DNA of 64,000 nucleotides. It comes from F23-D06 sp045132055. Lineage in GTDB: Bacteria > Bacteroidota > Bacteroidia > Bacteroidales > WCHB1-69. The notes beneath the pieces were generated by a model. It did no database searches, was not told where the DNA came from, and saw only the letters and a list, made by a program, of their open reading frames with translations. How positions within the stretch are numbered: position 1 is the first letter of the stretch; each line of letters begins with the position of its first letter. Of this stretch, positions 53,191 through 60,327 are shown in pieces. The stretch covers positions 1 to 64,000 of the forward strand of contig JBGURP010000014.1 of the NCBI GenBank assembly GCA_045132055.1, in the 5' to 3' direction. The translations under genes were made by a program, and so were the position numbers.

Positions 53191-55526
53191 CGTTTGAATA
53201 AATTTAATGATTGATAATAAGGGTTTTTGATAAAAAAGTCGCGGGTTTGGGAAGTGTAGAGGTTGCCAAAATTGGCATGATTGAAGATGCAGACGTGCGA
53301 ACCGAGAGTATGTTGTGCGCAATAGAGATAGAGGTCTCGGTAAGTACCATTAGGATGGCTATTGGCATGTCCCACGAGGTTGCGGCTGAAACGGTCGCAC
53401 ATCCAGACGCCCAACTCGTTGCTCCACGAGTCGGCAAACGACTGCTCGTATGGTCCGGCGGCGCAGATGGCCAGCAATCCCGGGATGCCTTCAAGGGCAC
53501 TGCCCATGTTTGCAGAATAGCAAGGTTCTAAACAGACCAGCATTTGGCGGAAACGACCTTGGGAGGCCATCTGTGAAAGGATCTGCGAAAAGAGGTTGGC
53601 AGTCATGCCATTGCCTGCGGGCAGGTCACGCCATGCCATTTCGTTGACACCATGCGCTGCCTCATTGTGTCCATGTCCGCTCCAAAAGAGAAAGACGTTG
53701 TTTCCCGAACCTCCTGGCAACACTACGGGTGTCTTAGATGTAGGTGTACCTACCAAGATGTTGACGATATCCTGTGGCGTGAGGTTGGCATTGAGGTAAT
53801 CGATAACGGCGCCAGCCCTCAGGTTGGGACCGCCGGGATCGGTGCGTACAGCGCCATAGTCGCTGTTCTGCGGCGCAGTGGCCACCTCGTCGGCCATGAT
53901 CAGGATGATATGGTCGTCGTCGTATCCGCCTGCTTTCAGCATTTGATAGACATTCAGCACATCGGCTTCGTGACGGTAGTTGTTCCAACCGTGACTGCCT
54001 TGCACCAGTACGGCATATTTGTCGGTGAGCGGTGGATAGGATATGTCTGATGAACCACCGTACTGTGCATCGAAGGTGGCGGCGGCATTGCTAACAAGCC
54101 AGTTCCATGAGGCTAGTGTTTCTCCGGTCTGTGCCCCGCCCTTGGTACTGTAGTAGCCTTGGTGCCGTACACGACCATTGGAGATGACCCAATTGACGTA
54201 GGTGGTGTTGAGTGCGGCAGTGTAGCATTCTTTGTCGAACTGCACCGCGCCACAAGCCCCCTTGAAGCCAATCATCTTGCCGCGTTCGAGGCTGGTCAGG
54301 TAGACTTCCATTCCTGTCTCGCTCCATGCTGCACCGTTGAGGATATTGTTTGTAGTAGTAATGGCGATGATGGCGTTGTTTAGCCGTGTGTTGAGCGGGT
54401 CGTTCGAAGGATGATGTTCCATATAGCTTGCCGCAAAGGCAGAAAGTAGCAGGGCGTCGTAAAACTTGCATTCGGCGAAGGTGGGTTTCACATTAAAGCG
54501 GCTTTCGTAGCTCATTTCGAAACCCGTGGTGGGGTCTGCATATGGAGAAAAGCCACTATAGCCGCTGGTGAGAGCTATTCCACGGTTACCGAGAGCTTGA
54601 ATGGCCTCGTCGGTGAGATTCGACAGAACACAATAGAATGGTGGCCACTGTACACGGATAAACGAAGACACTTTATTGTCCATGGCAGGGTCATCGGGGT
54701 CTATATTCCAGCTTTCGCTGCGGAGTCGTGTAATTTTGTATAGCTGTTCTACATTTTCAGCCACAATGAAGGAAGGTTTGTAGACTTTCCAGGTTTCAAC
54801 TGTCTCTTGAAGATAGGATTGTATCTGTTGATAGAGTTGCTCATCGCTCTTATACTTCTCGCACCATCTAAATGTTATGCCCATTTCGGCGGCTTGGAAT
54901 GGTACCCAGTCGAAAAATGTCTGACCATAGAGATTGTCAGGGGTGCAGAGGAAAGCTTCGGAGGCCATCTCGGCTTCATATGAGTTGGGATATTGTTGCA
55001 TGAAGGTGGCATGGCTGCTCAACAGCACTTCTGACAGTGAGATGTCGGTCTCAGTGAGAGACCACATAAAGGGCTGCTGGCCGTTGCCAGTGCTGGTGAT
55101 GGCGAAACGGCGGATGAGCGATTCGCTGGTGGCGGTGGGCAGGATAAGTGGCTTGCCTGTCCGCTGGCAATAGGGTGCCAAAAGATTGGCACGGGCATTG
55201 TCGAAGGGACCGATGACGGCCATCACATCTTCTCGATTAGCCAGATTTTCGCCCAATGTGGCCATGTCTTCGGTGAGTTCGTTGTGCCATTCCAGCTTCA
55301 AAACGATGCCGAGTGTGTCGTGCAGCTGGCCGTTGTGCAGGTTTTGCAGCATCCAGTTGGCGGTACGCAGCAGACGTGCTTGCATGATAGGGTCTGAAGT
55401 AGGTGCCACTACTGCCACCGTCTTCTCGACCCACCTGCGCGTGTTCTGGTACTCCTCCTTTTGACAACCTGTAAGCAGCAAAAGGCACAAACATACCATA
55501 CTCCAAATATGTATTCTATTTTTCAT
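53187..55526 (-). CDS. Lipoprotein fusion of a periplasmic-binding receptor and a C13 (legumain-like) peptidase domain
   Basis: 779 residues, lipobox LTGC (C21). Residues about 36-475 look like a type I periplasmic-binding/ABC-receptor domain (VAVVAPTSDPIMQARLL, VMAVIGPFDNARANLLAPYC, PLILPTATSES). Residues 502-760 look like a C13 peptidase: YAVLVQGSHGWNNYRHEADV resembles the legumain opening, and the dyad would be H618 in FWSGHGHN and C669 in LEPCYSANM (legumain: DHG and EACESGSM). The end contains ICAAGPYEQSFAD, which matches the legumain ATTAANPRESSYA-type strand. Probably an envelope Asn/Asp-type endopeptidase or transamidase gated by a bound ligand; that is inference. Coupled to its neighbours on both sides. 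Confidence 0.8.
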   Translation of the reverse strand: MKNRIHIWSMVCLCLLLLTGCQKEEYQNTRRWVEKTVAVVAPTSDPIMQARLLRTANWMLQNLHNGQLHDTLGIVLKLEWHNELTEDMATLGENLANREDVMAVIGPFDNARANLLAPYCQRTGKPLILPTATSESLIRRFAITSTGNGQQPFMWSLTETDISLSEVLLSSHATFMQQYPNSYEAEMASEAFLCTPDNLYGQTFFDWVPFQAAEMGITFRWCEKYKSDEQLYQQIQSYLQETVETWKVYKPSFIVAENVEQLYKITRLRSESWNIDPDDPAMDNKVSSFIRVQWPPFYCVLSNLTDEAIQALGNRGIALTSGYSGFSPYADPTTGFEMSYESRFNVKPTFAECKFYDALLLSAFAASYMEHHPSNDPLNTRLNNAIIAITTTNNILNGAAWSETGMEVYLTSLERGKMIGFKGACGAVQFDKECYTAALNTTYVNWVISNGRVRHQGYYSTKGGAQTGETLASWNWLVSNAAATFDAQYGGSSDISYPPLTDKYAVLVQGSHGWNNYRHEADVLNVYQMLKAGGYDDDHIILIMADEVATAPQNSDYGAVRTDPGGPNLRAGAVIDYLNANLTPQDIVNILVGTPTSKTPVVLPGGSGNNVFLFWSGHGHNEAAHGVNEMAWRDLPAGNGMTANLFSQILSQMASQGRFRQMLVCLEPCYSANMGSALEGIPGLLAICAAGPYEQSFADSWSNELGVWMCDRFSRNLVGHANSHPNGTYRDLYLYCAQHTLGSHVCIFNHANFGNLYTSQTRDFFIKNPYYQSLNLFKR

Positions 55527-55534
55527 TTATCTAT

Positions 55535-56767
55535 TCATCTTCTCATCTTTCCTAAAGATCTCCTTTCCTCCTCCTTCCCTATCGCCACCTGTCTTAGGTT
55601 ATCTAAATTGACGAGATGCATATCGTAGTTAAAAATCGGATTTCCTACAATTAACTCCGTGATTCCCTCGGCTAATCCAAAGGTTTGGTGTTTGGGCATC
55701 GTGTCGGTGAGCCACATCTCAATATAATCTTCCATCACTTTGTCAATGTGTTTCACGATGGAGAAGGGACAGAAATAACGGTCAGCGTTCATGTTGCCAT
55801 CAATGCCTATATATTGGTTAAGGGCGATCAGAGTCGTCGTCTGCAGAGCACGTATTAGGCTATGCATGGAGCCACCGCATACCGGTACCAGCGTGAAATC
55901 TTTAGCCGTGCTACCAAAGTAGTGCATTTCTTCATTGATAATGCGCGTGGCGGCAGTGTCACTTAAGGTGAATCCACTGGCAGGGTCTTGGCTCAAATAG
56001 CGGGTATGCAATACTAATGGTTTGGGCCCCTGTGTGTCGTTGAAGCCTGCTACAAAGCCCTCTCCCGCCTCTTTGACCGACTGCGTGTAAGGGTTGGCCA
56101 ATACCAATGTTACTAATTTCCTGAAAGTGTAAGAGTCGTGGTCTTCAGCAGAATAGTGTACCATGCAGCCCCCCATGTACATTGCACCGTAGTAGTCAAT
56201 GTAAAAGGTTGAGCCTTTATCTACGAGCGGTGTGGAGGTTTCCATATAGAGCAGATCGGCGCGAGGATTTGATTCCAGTCGGTGGCTGTTGGCACGGATG
56301 TAAGCGTCATAACCTACCCCCGGAGTGATGAGCAGTCGGCGCACCGTGTCGGAGGCTTGCTCCATCTCGTGGATGATGGTCTCCAAGTAGGCAAGGCCCT
56401 CTTCCTGGCTTCCTGGTGAGAGCTGCAAGGTACGCAGCCCATAGATTTGGGCGGCTTTTTCCACCCCAGTATAAATCAAATCGCAGTAGGACCGGTCGCC
56501 CAAGGAGTTGGGACCGTAGATGACAATCACTAATGGTTTGTTGCTGGCTTGCTCCTCGTCAGGATTCGGCAGGATGATAGGCTCCCGCGTGCAGCCCACC
56601 AGTATTGCTGCCACCATCAACAACGAACACAGAACGATCAATATTCGCCGGAAAGTAGGGAGGCTTGCAAACGTTGACCTGCAAAGGCAATTGCAACCAA
56701 TCTCCGAAATGGTGTTTTTAGAATGTTTCGTGTTGGTAATCAACGGGTTACAAATACAGCCTTTCAT
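55535..56767 (-). CDS. BMP/PnrA-like substrate-binding lipoprotein
   Basis: 410 residues. A lipobox LVGC (C59) follows a hydrophobic stretch; the 40-residue head before it is unusually long and cysteine-rich, so the true start may be an unrecognised downstream codon. The body resembles the basic-membrane-protein family: VIVIYGPNSLGDRSYCDLIYTGVEKAAQIYGL, repeated Rossmann-like alternation, and GSMHSLIRAL. Such proteins bind nucleosides or other small ligands. No ABC permease or ATPase is adjacent, so it may be a sensor. First gene of the operon, 8 nt before the peptidase fusion. Confidence 0.65.
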   Translation of the reverse strand: MKGCICNPLITNTKHSKNTISEIGCNCLCRSTFASLPTFRRILIVLCSLLMVAAILVGCTREPIILPNPDEEQASNKPLVIVIYGPNSLGDRSYCDLIYTGVEKAAQIYGLRTLQLSPGSQEEGLAYLETIIHEMEQASDTVRRLLITPGVGYDAYIRANSHRLESNPRADLLYMETSTPLVDKGSTFYIDYYGAMYMGGCMVHYSAEDHDSYTFRKLVTLVLANPYTQSVKEAGEGFVAGFNDTQGPKPLVLHTRYLSQDPASGFTLSDTAATRIINEEMHYFGSTAKDFTLVPVCGGSMHSLIRALQTTTLIALNQYIGIDGNMNADRYFCPFSIVKHIDKVMEDYIEMWLTDTMPKHQTFGLAEGITELIVGNPIFNYDMHLVNLDNLRQVAIGKEEERRSLGKMRR

Positions 56768-56809
56768 CTACTAGTTAGATATTATCTTATTTTTTCATAT
56801 TTAATGTTG

Positions 56810-56817
56810 CAAAAATA
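56810..56817 (-). promoter_or_regulatory. -7 promoter box (TATTTTTG) of the three-lipoprotein operon
   Basis: Reverse-strand TAnnTTTG match 43 nt upstream of the ATG at 56767. The rest of 56818-56960 shows no gene I can support. Confidence 0.55.
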
Positions 56818-56962
56818 CAAAAAAATATTTTTATATGATGGGATTTATTGCGTTCTAAGGCTTTGGCAATGCGGCATTTCTACACGTATTGCTGCTGGGA
56901 TACCATTCTATTTCATAGACACGTTTAATACCTTCGGAAAGCGATGCCGGTGAATTGCGGGT

Positions 56963-56997
56963 ATAAAAAAGCACCCCGGACGAAGTGTCCGAGGTGC
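56963..56997 (-). terminator. Terminator after tRNA-Lys
   Basis: Eleven-pair stem GCACCTCGGAC/GTCCGGGGTGC (minus strand, one G-U) with loop ACTTC, then six T. Confidence 0.85.
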
Positions 56998-57000
56998 AGT

Positions 57001-57076
57001 TGGTGTCTCAGCTGGGATTCGAACCCAGGACCCCATCCTTAAAAGGGATGTGCTCTACCTGCTGAGCTACTGGGAC
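57001..57076 (-). tRNA. tRNA-Lys (anticodon TTT)
   Basis: Minus-strand cloverleaf with encoded CCA: acceptor 5' GTCCCAG, D-arm GCTCAGCAGGTAGAGC, anticodon stem CATCC/GGATG around loop CTTTTAA, T-arm CTGGGTTCGAATCCCAG, then CTGAGAC-A-CCA. The acceptor stem has one C-A mismatch at pair 4-69. Terminator directly downstream. Confidence 0.93.
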
Positions 57077-57393
57077 TCCTATCTCTTGTTAGAGGCTGCA
57101 AAAGTACACTTTTTTTAATAGCAAGCCCCATCTGAAATCTGTTTTTTGTGATATTTTATATAAAAAATTGATTTACAATATTTTAATGTAAATTTTTAAA
57201 ACCGCTTGTTTTTTATGAAAAAAACCTATATTTGCCAATAACGAATTGATTATAAAGATGTTAAAAACATATTTATAAAAATGACACATATATGGTATGA
57301 AAACGGGTGATTTTGGCTGAAAAGCAGTTGATTTTTGCAGAATTGCAGAAAAACAGATGTCAAAAAAGAATCATATCCCAAATTGAAAAAATC
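57077..57393. other. Gene-free AT-rich interval
   Basis: 317 nt between tRNA-Lys and the small basic protein. Very AT-rich, with poly-A/T runs. Two TAnnTTTG-like boxes at most; I cannot support a gene, RNA or repeat here. It probably holds the divergent promoters of the tRNA and of the 57394 gene. Confidence 0.5.
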
Positions 57394-57618
57394 ATGAAGA
57401 AACTTATTTTGAATCCGATTAAAGATACGGTCACCCTATGTTTGCCAGAGGATTGGGTGGGAAGAACAATAATATGTCTCCTCAAGGATCCCAGTGAGGA
57501 GGAGATGGAGATGGTGGGATATGCGAGCGAGGGAGCGATATTCTATCAGGCCGAGCGCTACAGGCATTTGGCGAAGCGCAAGCCCCGTAAGAAACGATTG
57601 CGCCGGAAGCAGTTTTAG
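57394..57618 (+). CDS. Small basic protein of unknown function
   Basis: 74 residues. N-terminal half KLILNPIKDTVTLCLPEDWVGRTIICLL resembles the swapped-hairpin strands of AbrB/SpoVT-like antitoxins; the C-terminal half is strongly basic (KRKPRKKRLRRKQF), suitable for nucleic acid binding. The start MKKLIL at 57394 was preferred to the ATG at 57307, whose extra residues are not protein-like. Its TAG stop overlaps the folE stop by 3 of 4 nt. No toxin partner is adjacent, so an orphan antitoxin or DNA-binding peptide is possible but unproven. Confidence 0.6.
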   Translation: MKKLILNPIKDTVTLCLPEDWVGRTIICLLKDPSEEEMEMVGYASEGAIFYQAERYRHLAKRKPRKKRLRRKQF

Positions 57619-58226
57619 TGCAAGTCAGCGCCGATGAGGTGCATGAACTCCTGGCGGGTGTTTTCGTTCTTGAGGAATGCGCCTGTGAATTCAGAGGTGG
57701 TCGTTACGGAGTTCTGTTTCTGGATGCCGCGCATAGACATGCAAAGGTGCTGGGCCTCAATGACAACTGCCACGCCGAGCGGGTTAAGTACCTCTTGCAG
57801 GCAGTCTTTGATCTGTGTGGTCAGTCGCTCTTGCAATTGCAGACGGCGTGCGAAACACTCCACCACGCGTGGGATCTTGCTCAGTCCGACAATTGTGCCG
57901 TTGGGGATGTAACCGATGTGTGCCTTGCCGAAGAATGGGAGCAGATGGTGTTCGCAAAGGGAGTATATCTCAATATCTTTCACCACGACAATCTGCTTGT
58001 AGTCTTCATGGAACAGCGCAGACTCCAGGATTTTTTTGGGGTCCAGACGGTAGCCGTGTGTTAAAAAGTCCAAAGATTTTGCAGCGCGCAAGGGGGTCTT
58101 GATCAAACCTTCGCGTTGGGGGTCCTCGCCTAAATTCTGCAGGATATCTCGATAATTATCGGCCAAGTTGGTCAACTCTTGTTCAGAAAGTTTCGGAATT
58201 TCGTTGATGGAGTTTGTAATGTTCAT
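57615..58226 (-). CDS. folE: GTP cyclohydrolase I
   Basis: 203 residues. Converts GTP to 7,8-dihydroneopterin triphosphate (folate, and queuosine in some bacteria). Motifs: EDPQREGLIKTPLRAAK, the zinc site SLCEHHLLPFFGKAHIGYIP (Cys, His, His in CEHH) and a second cysteine in QHLCMSMRG, plus VVEAQHLCM. Normal length. It is 3 nt downstream of the MBL hydrolase gene on the same strand and converges with the small basic protein gene. Confidence 0.97.
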   Translation of the reverse strand: MNITNSINEIPKLSEQELTNLADNYRDILQNLGEDPQREGLIKTPLRAAKSLDFLTHGYRLDPKKILESALFHEDYKQIVVVKDIEIYSLCEHHLLPFFGKAHIGYIPNGTIVGLSKIPRVVECFARRLQLQERLTTQIKDCLQEVLNPLGVAVVIEAQHLCMSMRGIQKQNSVTTTSEFTGAFLKNENTRQEFMHLIGADLH

Positions 58227-58229
58227 TGT

Positions 58230-58865
58230 TTATTGTAAAAATGGATTGTTTGTTTTTTCGTGTGCTATAGTGGTGTTGAGACCGTGTCCAGGGTAGATGA
58301 CGGTATTGTCGGGCAAGGTGAGGATTTTCTCTCGGATCATTTGAAGCAACAGTTCATGGTTGCCAGTAGGAAGGTCGCTGCGGCCGATGCTGCCCTCGAA
58401 AAGTACGTCGCCGCAGATGAGGAGTTTGTTGGTGGCGTCGTACAGGCAGATGCTGCCGTCGCAGTGGCCGGGCGTGTAGAGCACGCTGAGACATTGATCG
58501 CCGAAACGGACTTCGTCGCCCTCCTTCAGAAATCTGGCTGGTGTGGGCATCTCTTCCACCGACAATCCGAATGCTATGGCGTAAGCGTAAGCCTTGTTGT
58601 AGATGCGCATACCTCCCTCATGGCACCATACAGGCACGTTGAAATGAGTGGCGCACCATTTGTTGCCGGCAATATGGTCGATGTGCGGGTGCGTGTTGAC
58701 AATGGCTTTGACTGTCAAATGATGGGTCTCCACATACTCCTTGAGTTGCTCGTCCTCAAAACTCTGGCAGTTGCCCGGGTCGATGATTATCGCCTCACCC
58801 GTCTCGTCATGCAAAACCAGCGTGTTGACCTGTATGGGGTTGAAATGAAAAGTGCGTATTGTCAT
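58230..58865 (-). CDS. Metallo-beta-lactamase-fold hydrolase (glyoxalase II-like)
   Basis: 211 residues from MTIRTFHFNP at 58865. Zinc ligands: THPHIDHIAG (HxHxDH), the second-shell His in LYTPGHCDGSI and Asp in LLICGDVLFEGSIGRSDLP, PGHG at the end. Members include glyoxalase II, persulfide dioxygenase-like and other thioester hydrolases; substrate undetermined. An ATG at 58928, two bases after the MORN-gene stop (TAACATG), would add 21 residues (MEKKRISLTDF) and allow tight coupling; the shorter start matches the family better. Confidence 0.88.
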   Translation of the reverse strand: MTIRTFHFNPIQVNTLVLHDETGEAIIIDPGNCQSFEDEQLKEYVETHHLTVKAIVNTHPHIDHIAGNKWCATHFNVPVWCHEGGMRIYNKAYAYAIAFGLSVEEMPTPARFLKEGDEVRFGDQCLSVLYTPGHCDGSICLYDATNKLLICGDVLFEGSIGRSDLPTGNHELLLQMIREKILTLPDNTVIYPGHGLNTTIAHEKTNNPFLQ

Positions 58866-58929
58866 AGTTTGAAACCGTTGCGTCAAATTCCGTATAAAAT
58901 CCGTAAGTGAAATGCGTTTTTTCTCCATG

Positions 58930-60252
58930 TTAGAAGGGTCTCTCCGAATTGGGGTCGGTGACGTACAACTCCTTGACTTTCTTTCCATTGGAGAAGATGA
59001 CGCTGTAATAGAGCTTGCCGTCGGGTTTCCAGCATGACCACTTGCCATCGCGGAGGCGGCCTTTGAAGCTGCCTTGGAAATGCTTGGCTCCGTTATCGTA
59101 GTACTCGGTGAATGGGCCGTCTTGCACATCATTCACAAAGTTCTGTTCGCGGATTTTTTTCTCATACACATTGTAGAAAGACCATTTGCCCTGTTTCTTG
59201 TCATTGGAGTAGTTGCCTTCGTTCAGGATTTTCCCGTTCTGGGCAAACTCTTTCCAGTGGCCGGTTTTCAGGTTGTCCTTGTAGTTGCCCTGGCGTGCCA
59301 TCTTGCCGGTTTCTTCCCAATAATAAGTGTAGAGGCCGTTCAATTTGTTGTTTTTGTAATGATTGCAGTACTTTTTAGCGCCGTTTTCATACCAACCGTT
59401 CCATTCGCCGTTCATTTGGGCATCTTTGAATGTGCCTTGGTCCTGCATTTTGCCGTTATGATAGTAGGCGGTCCATAATCCGTTTTCCAGATTGTGGATG
59501 AAGGCGCCTTCGCGCTGCAAGCGGCCATCCTCGTACCAGGCTTTCCACACGCCCTCGCGCTTGCCAGCCACAAAGCTGCCTTTTTTCCAAACGTTGCCGT
59601 TCTCGTAGTAGTAAATCCATTCACCCTCTTGCAGACCTTTGTCGAAGTTGCCGGTGCTGCCTATCGTGCCCTTGTCGTTGTAGAATTTCCAGACACCCTG
59701 TTGCAGATCATTCACGGAGTTGCCTTCCATGTCCTTTTCGCCGTTGCGGGTCCACCAGCAGGCGTAACCGTTGAGTGCGCCGTTGACATAATCGCCTTCA
59801 AAATATTTCTTGCCATTGTCGAAATACTCTACCACATGGCCGTCGATGCTGTCTTTCACATAGTTCACCTTCTTGAAAAGTTGGCCGTTGGGATGGTAGA
59901 AAGTCCACTCACCGGTGCGTTTCCCGTCGGCAAACTGTCCTTTTGTCTCAATTTGTCCGGAGCGGTACCAGCTTTTGAACGGGCCGTTCTGGGCGTTGTA
60001 CTCCTGCGCCAGCTTGCGGCCATCTTCGTACCATACTCTCCAAACGCCGATTTTTTTGCCGTCCTGATAATCGCCTTCCGTCCACTTGGCACCGTTGTTG
60101 TGGTAATAAATCCAATGGCCCTGTTCCAGACCTTTGGCCTCCACACCGACCGACATCAATTTATTGTTGTTCCAATAGGTTTTCACCGTATCTTGAGCCA
60201 TAGCCGAAGTGATGAAAGCCAGGCAGAAAATCAAACTTACAATCTTGTGCAT
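58930..60252 (-). CDS. Secreted MORN/YwqK-like repeat protein
   Basis: 440 residues from MHKIVSLIFC at 60252; signal peptide to SAMAQ. The rest is a chain of about 17-18 MORN_2-type repeats of about 22-24 residues with the pattern GxWxxYYxNGxxxxxGxYxxGxxxG (examples: GHWIYYHNNGAKWTEGDY, GVWRVWYEDGRKLAQEY, GEWTFYHPNGQLFKKVNY). Named toxin-antitoxin YwqK-like in databases, but that label is not functional evidence. Probably an extended beta-scaffold in the periplasm or outer membrane. Divergent from the PepSY-like gene with overlapping promoters. Confidence 0.88.
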   Translation of the reverse strand: MHKIVSLIFCLAFITSAMAQDTVKTYWNNNKLMSVGVEAKGLEQGHWIYYHNNGAKWTEGDYQDGKKIGVWRVWYEDGRKLAQEYNAQNGPFKSWYRSGQIETKGQFADGKRTGEWTFYHPNGQLFKKVNYVKDSIDGHVVEYFDNGKKYFEGDYVNGALNGYACWWTRNGEKDMEGNSVNDLQQGVWKFYNDKGTIGSTGNFDKGLQEGEWIYYYENGNVWKKGSFVAGKREGVWKAWYEDGRLQREGAFIHNLENGLWTAYYHNGKMQDQGTFKDAQMNGEWNGWYENGAKKYCNHYKNNKLNGLYTYYWEETGKMARQGNYKDNLKTGHWKEFAQNGKILNEGNYSNDKKQGKWSFYNVYEKKIREQNFVNDVQDGPFTEYYDNGAKHFQGSFKGRLRDGKWSCWKPDGKLYYSVIFSNGKKVKELYVTDPNSERPF

Positions 60253-60273
60253 AAAAACAATTTTAAGAGGAGG

Positions 60274-60281
60274 CAAAAGTA
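60274..60281 (-). promoter_or_regulatory. -7 promoter box of the MORN gene (TACTTTTG)
   Basis: Reverse-strand TAnnTTTG match 22 nt upstream of the ATG at 60252, only 11 nt from the divergent box at 60293. Confidence 0.6.
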
Positions 60282-60292
60282 CAAAAAAATAC

Positions 60293-60300
60293 TATCTTTG
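60293..60300 (+). promoter_or_regulatory. -7 promoter box of the PepSY-like gene (TATCTTTG)
   Basis: TAnnTTTG match 28 nt before the ATG at 60328; its upstream element would overlap the divergent MORN promoter. Confidence 0.6.
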
Positions 60301-60327
60301 TCCCTCATTTTTAAGAAAAGGATTTTT

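Noticed and set aside
56818..56960. Remnant gene or transposase fragment between the lipoprotein operon and tRNA-Lys
   Set aside because: Short frames on both strands are broken and show no motif I recognise.
58866..59132. 89-codon N-terminal extension of the MBL hydrolase
   Set aside because: Most of it is antisense-like shadow of the MORN gene; only the ATG at 58928 is plausible and is noted as an alternative.
59494..60327. Upstream extension of the PepSY-like frame by 278 codons
   Set aside because: It is antisense to the MORN-repeat gene and precedes the -7 box at 60293; translation must begin at 60328.
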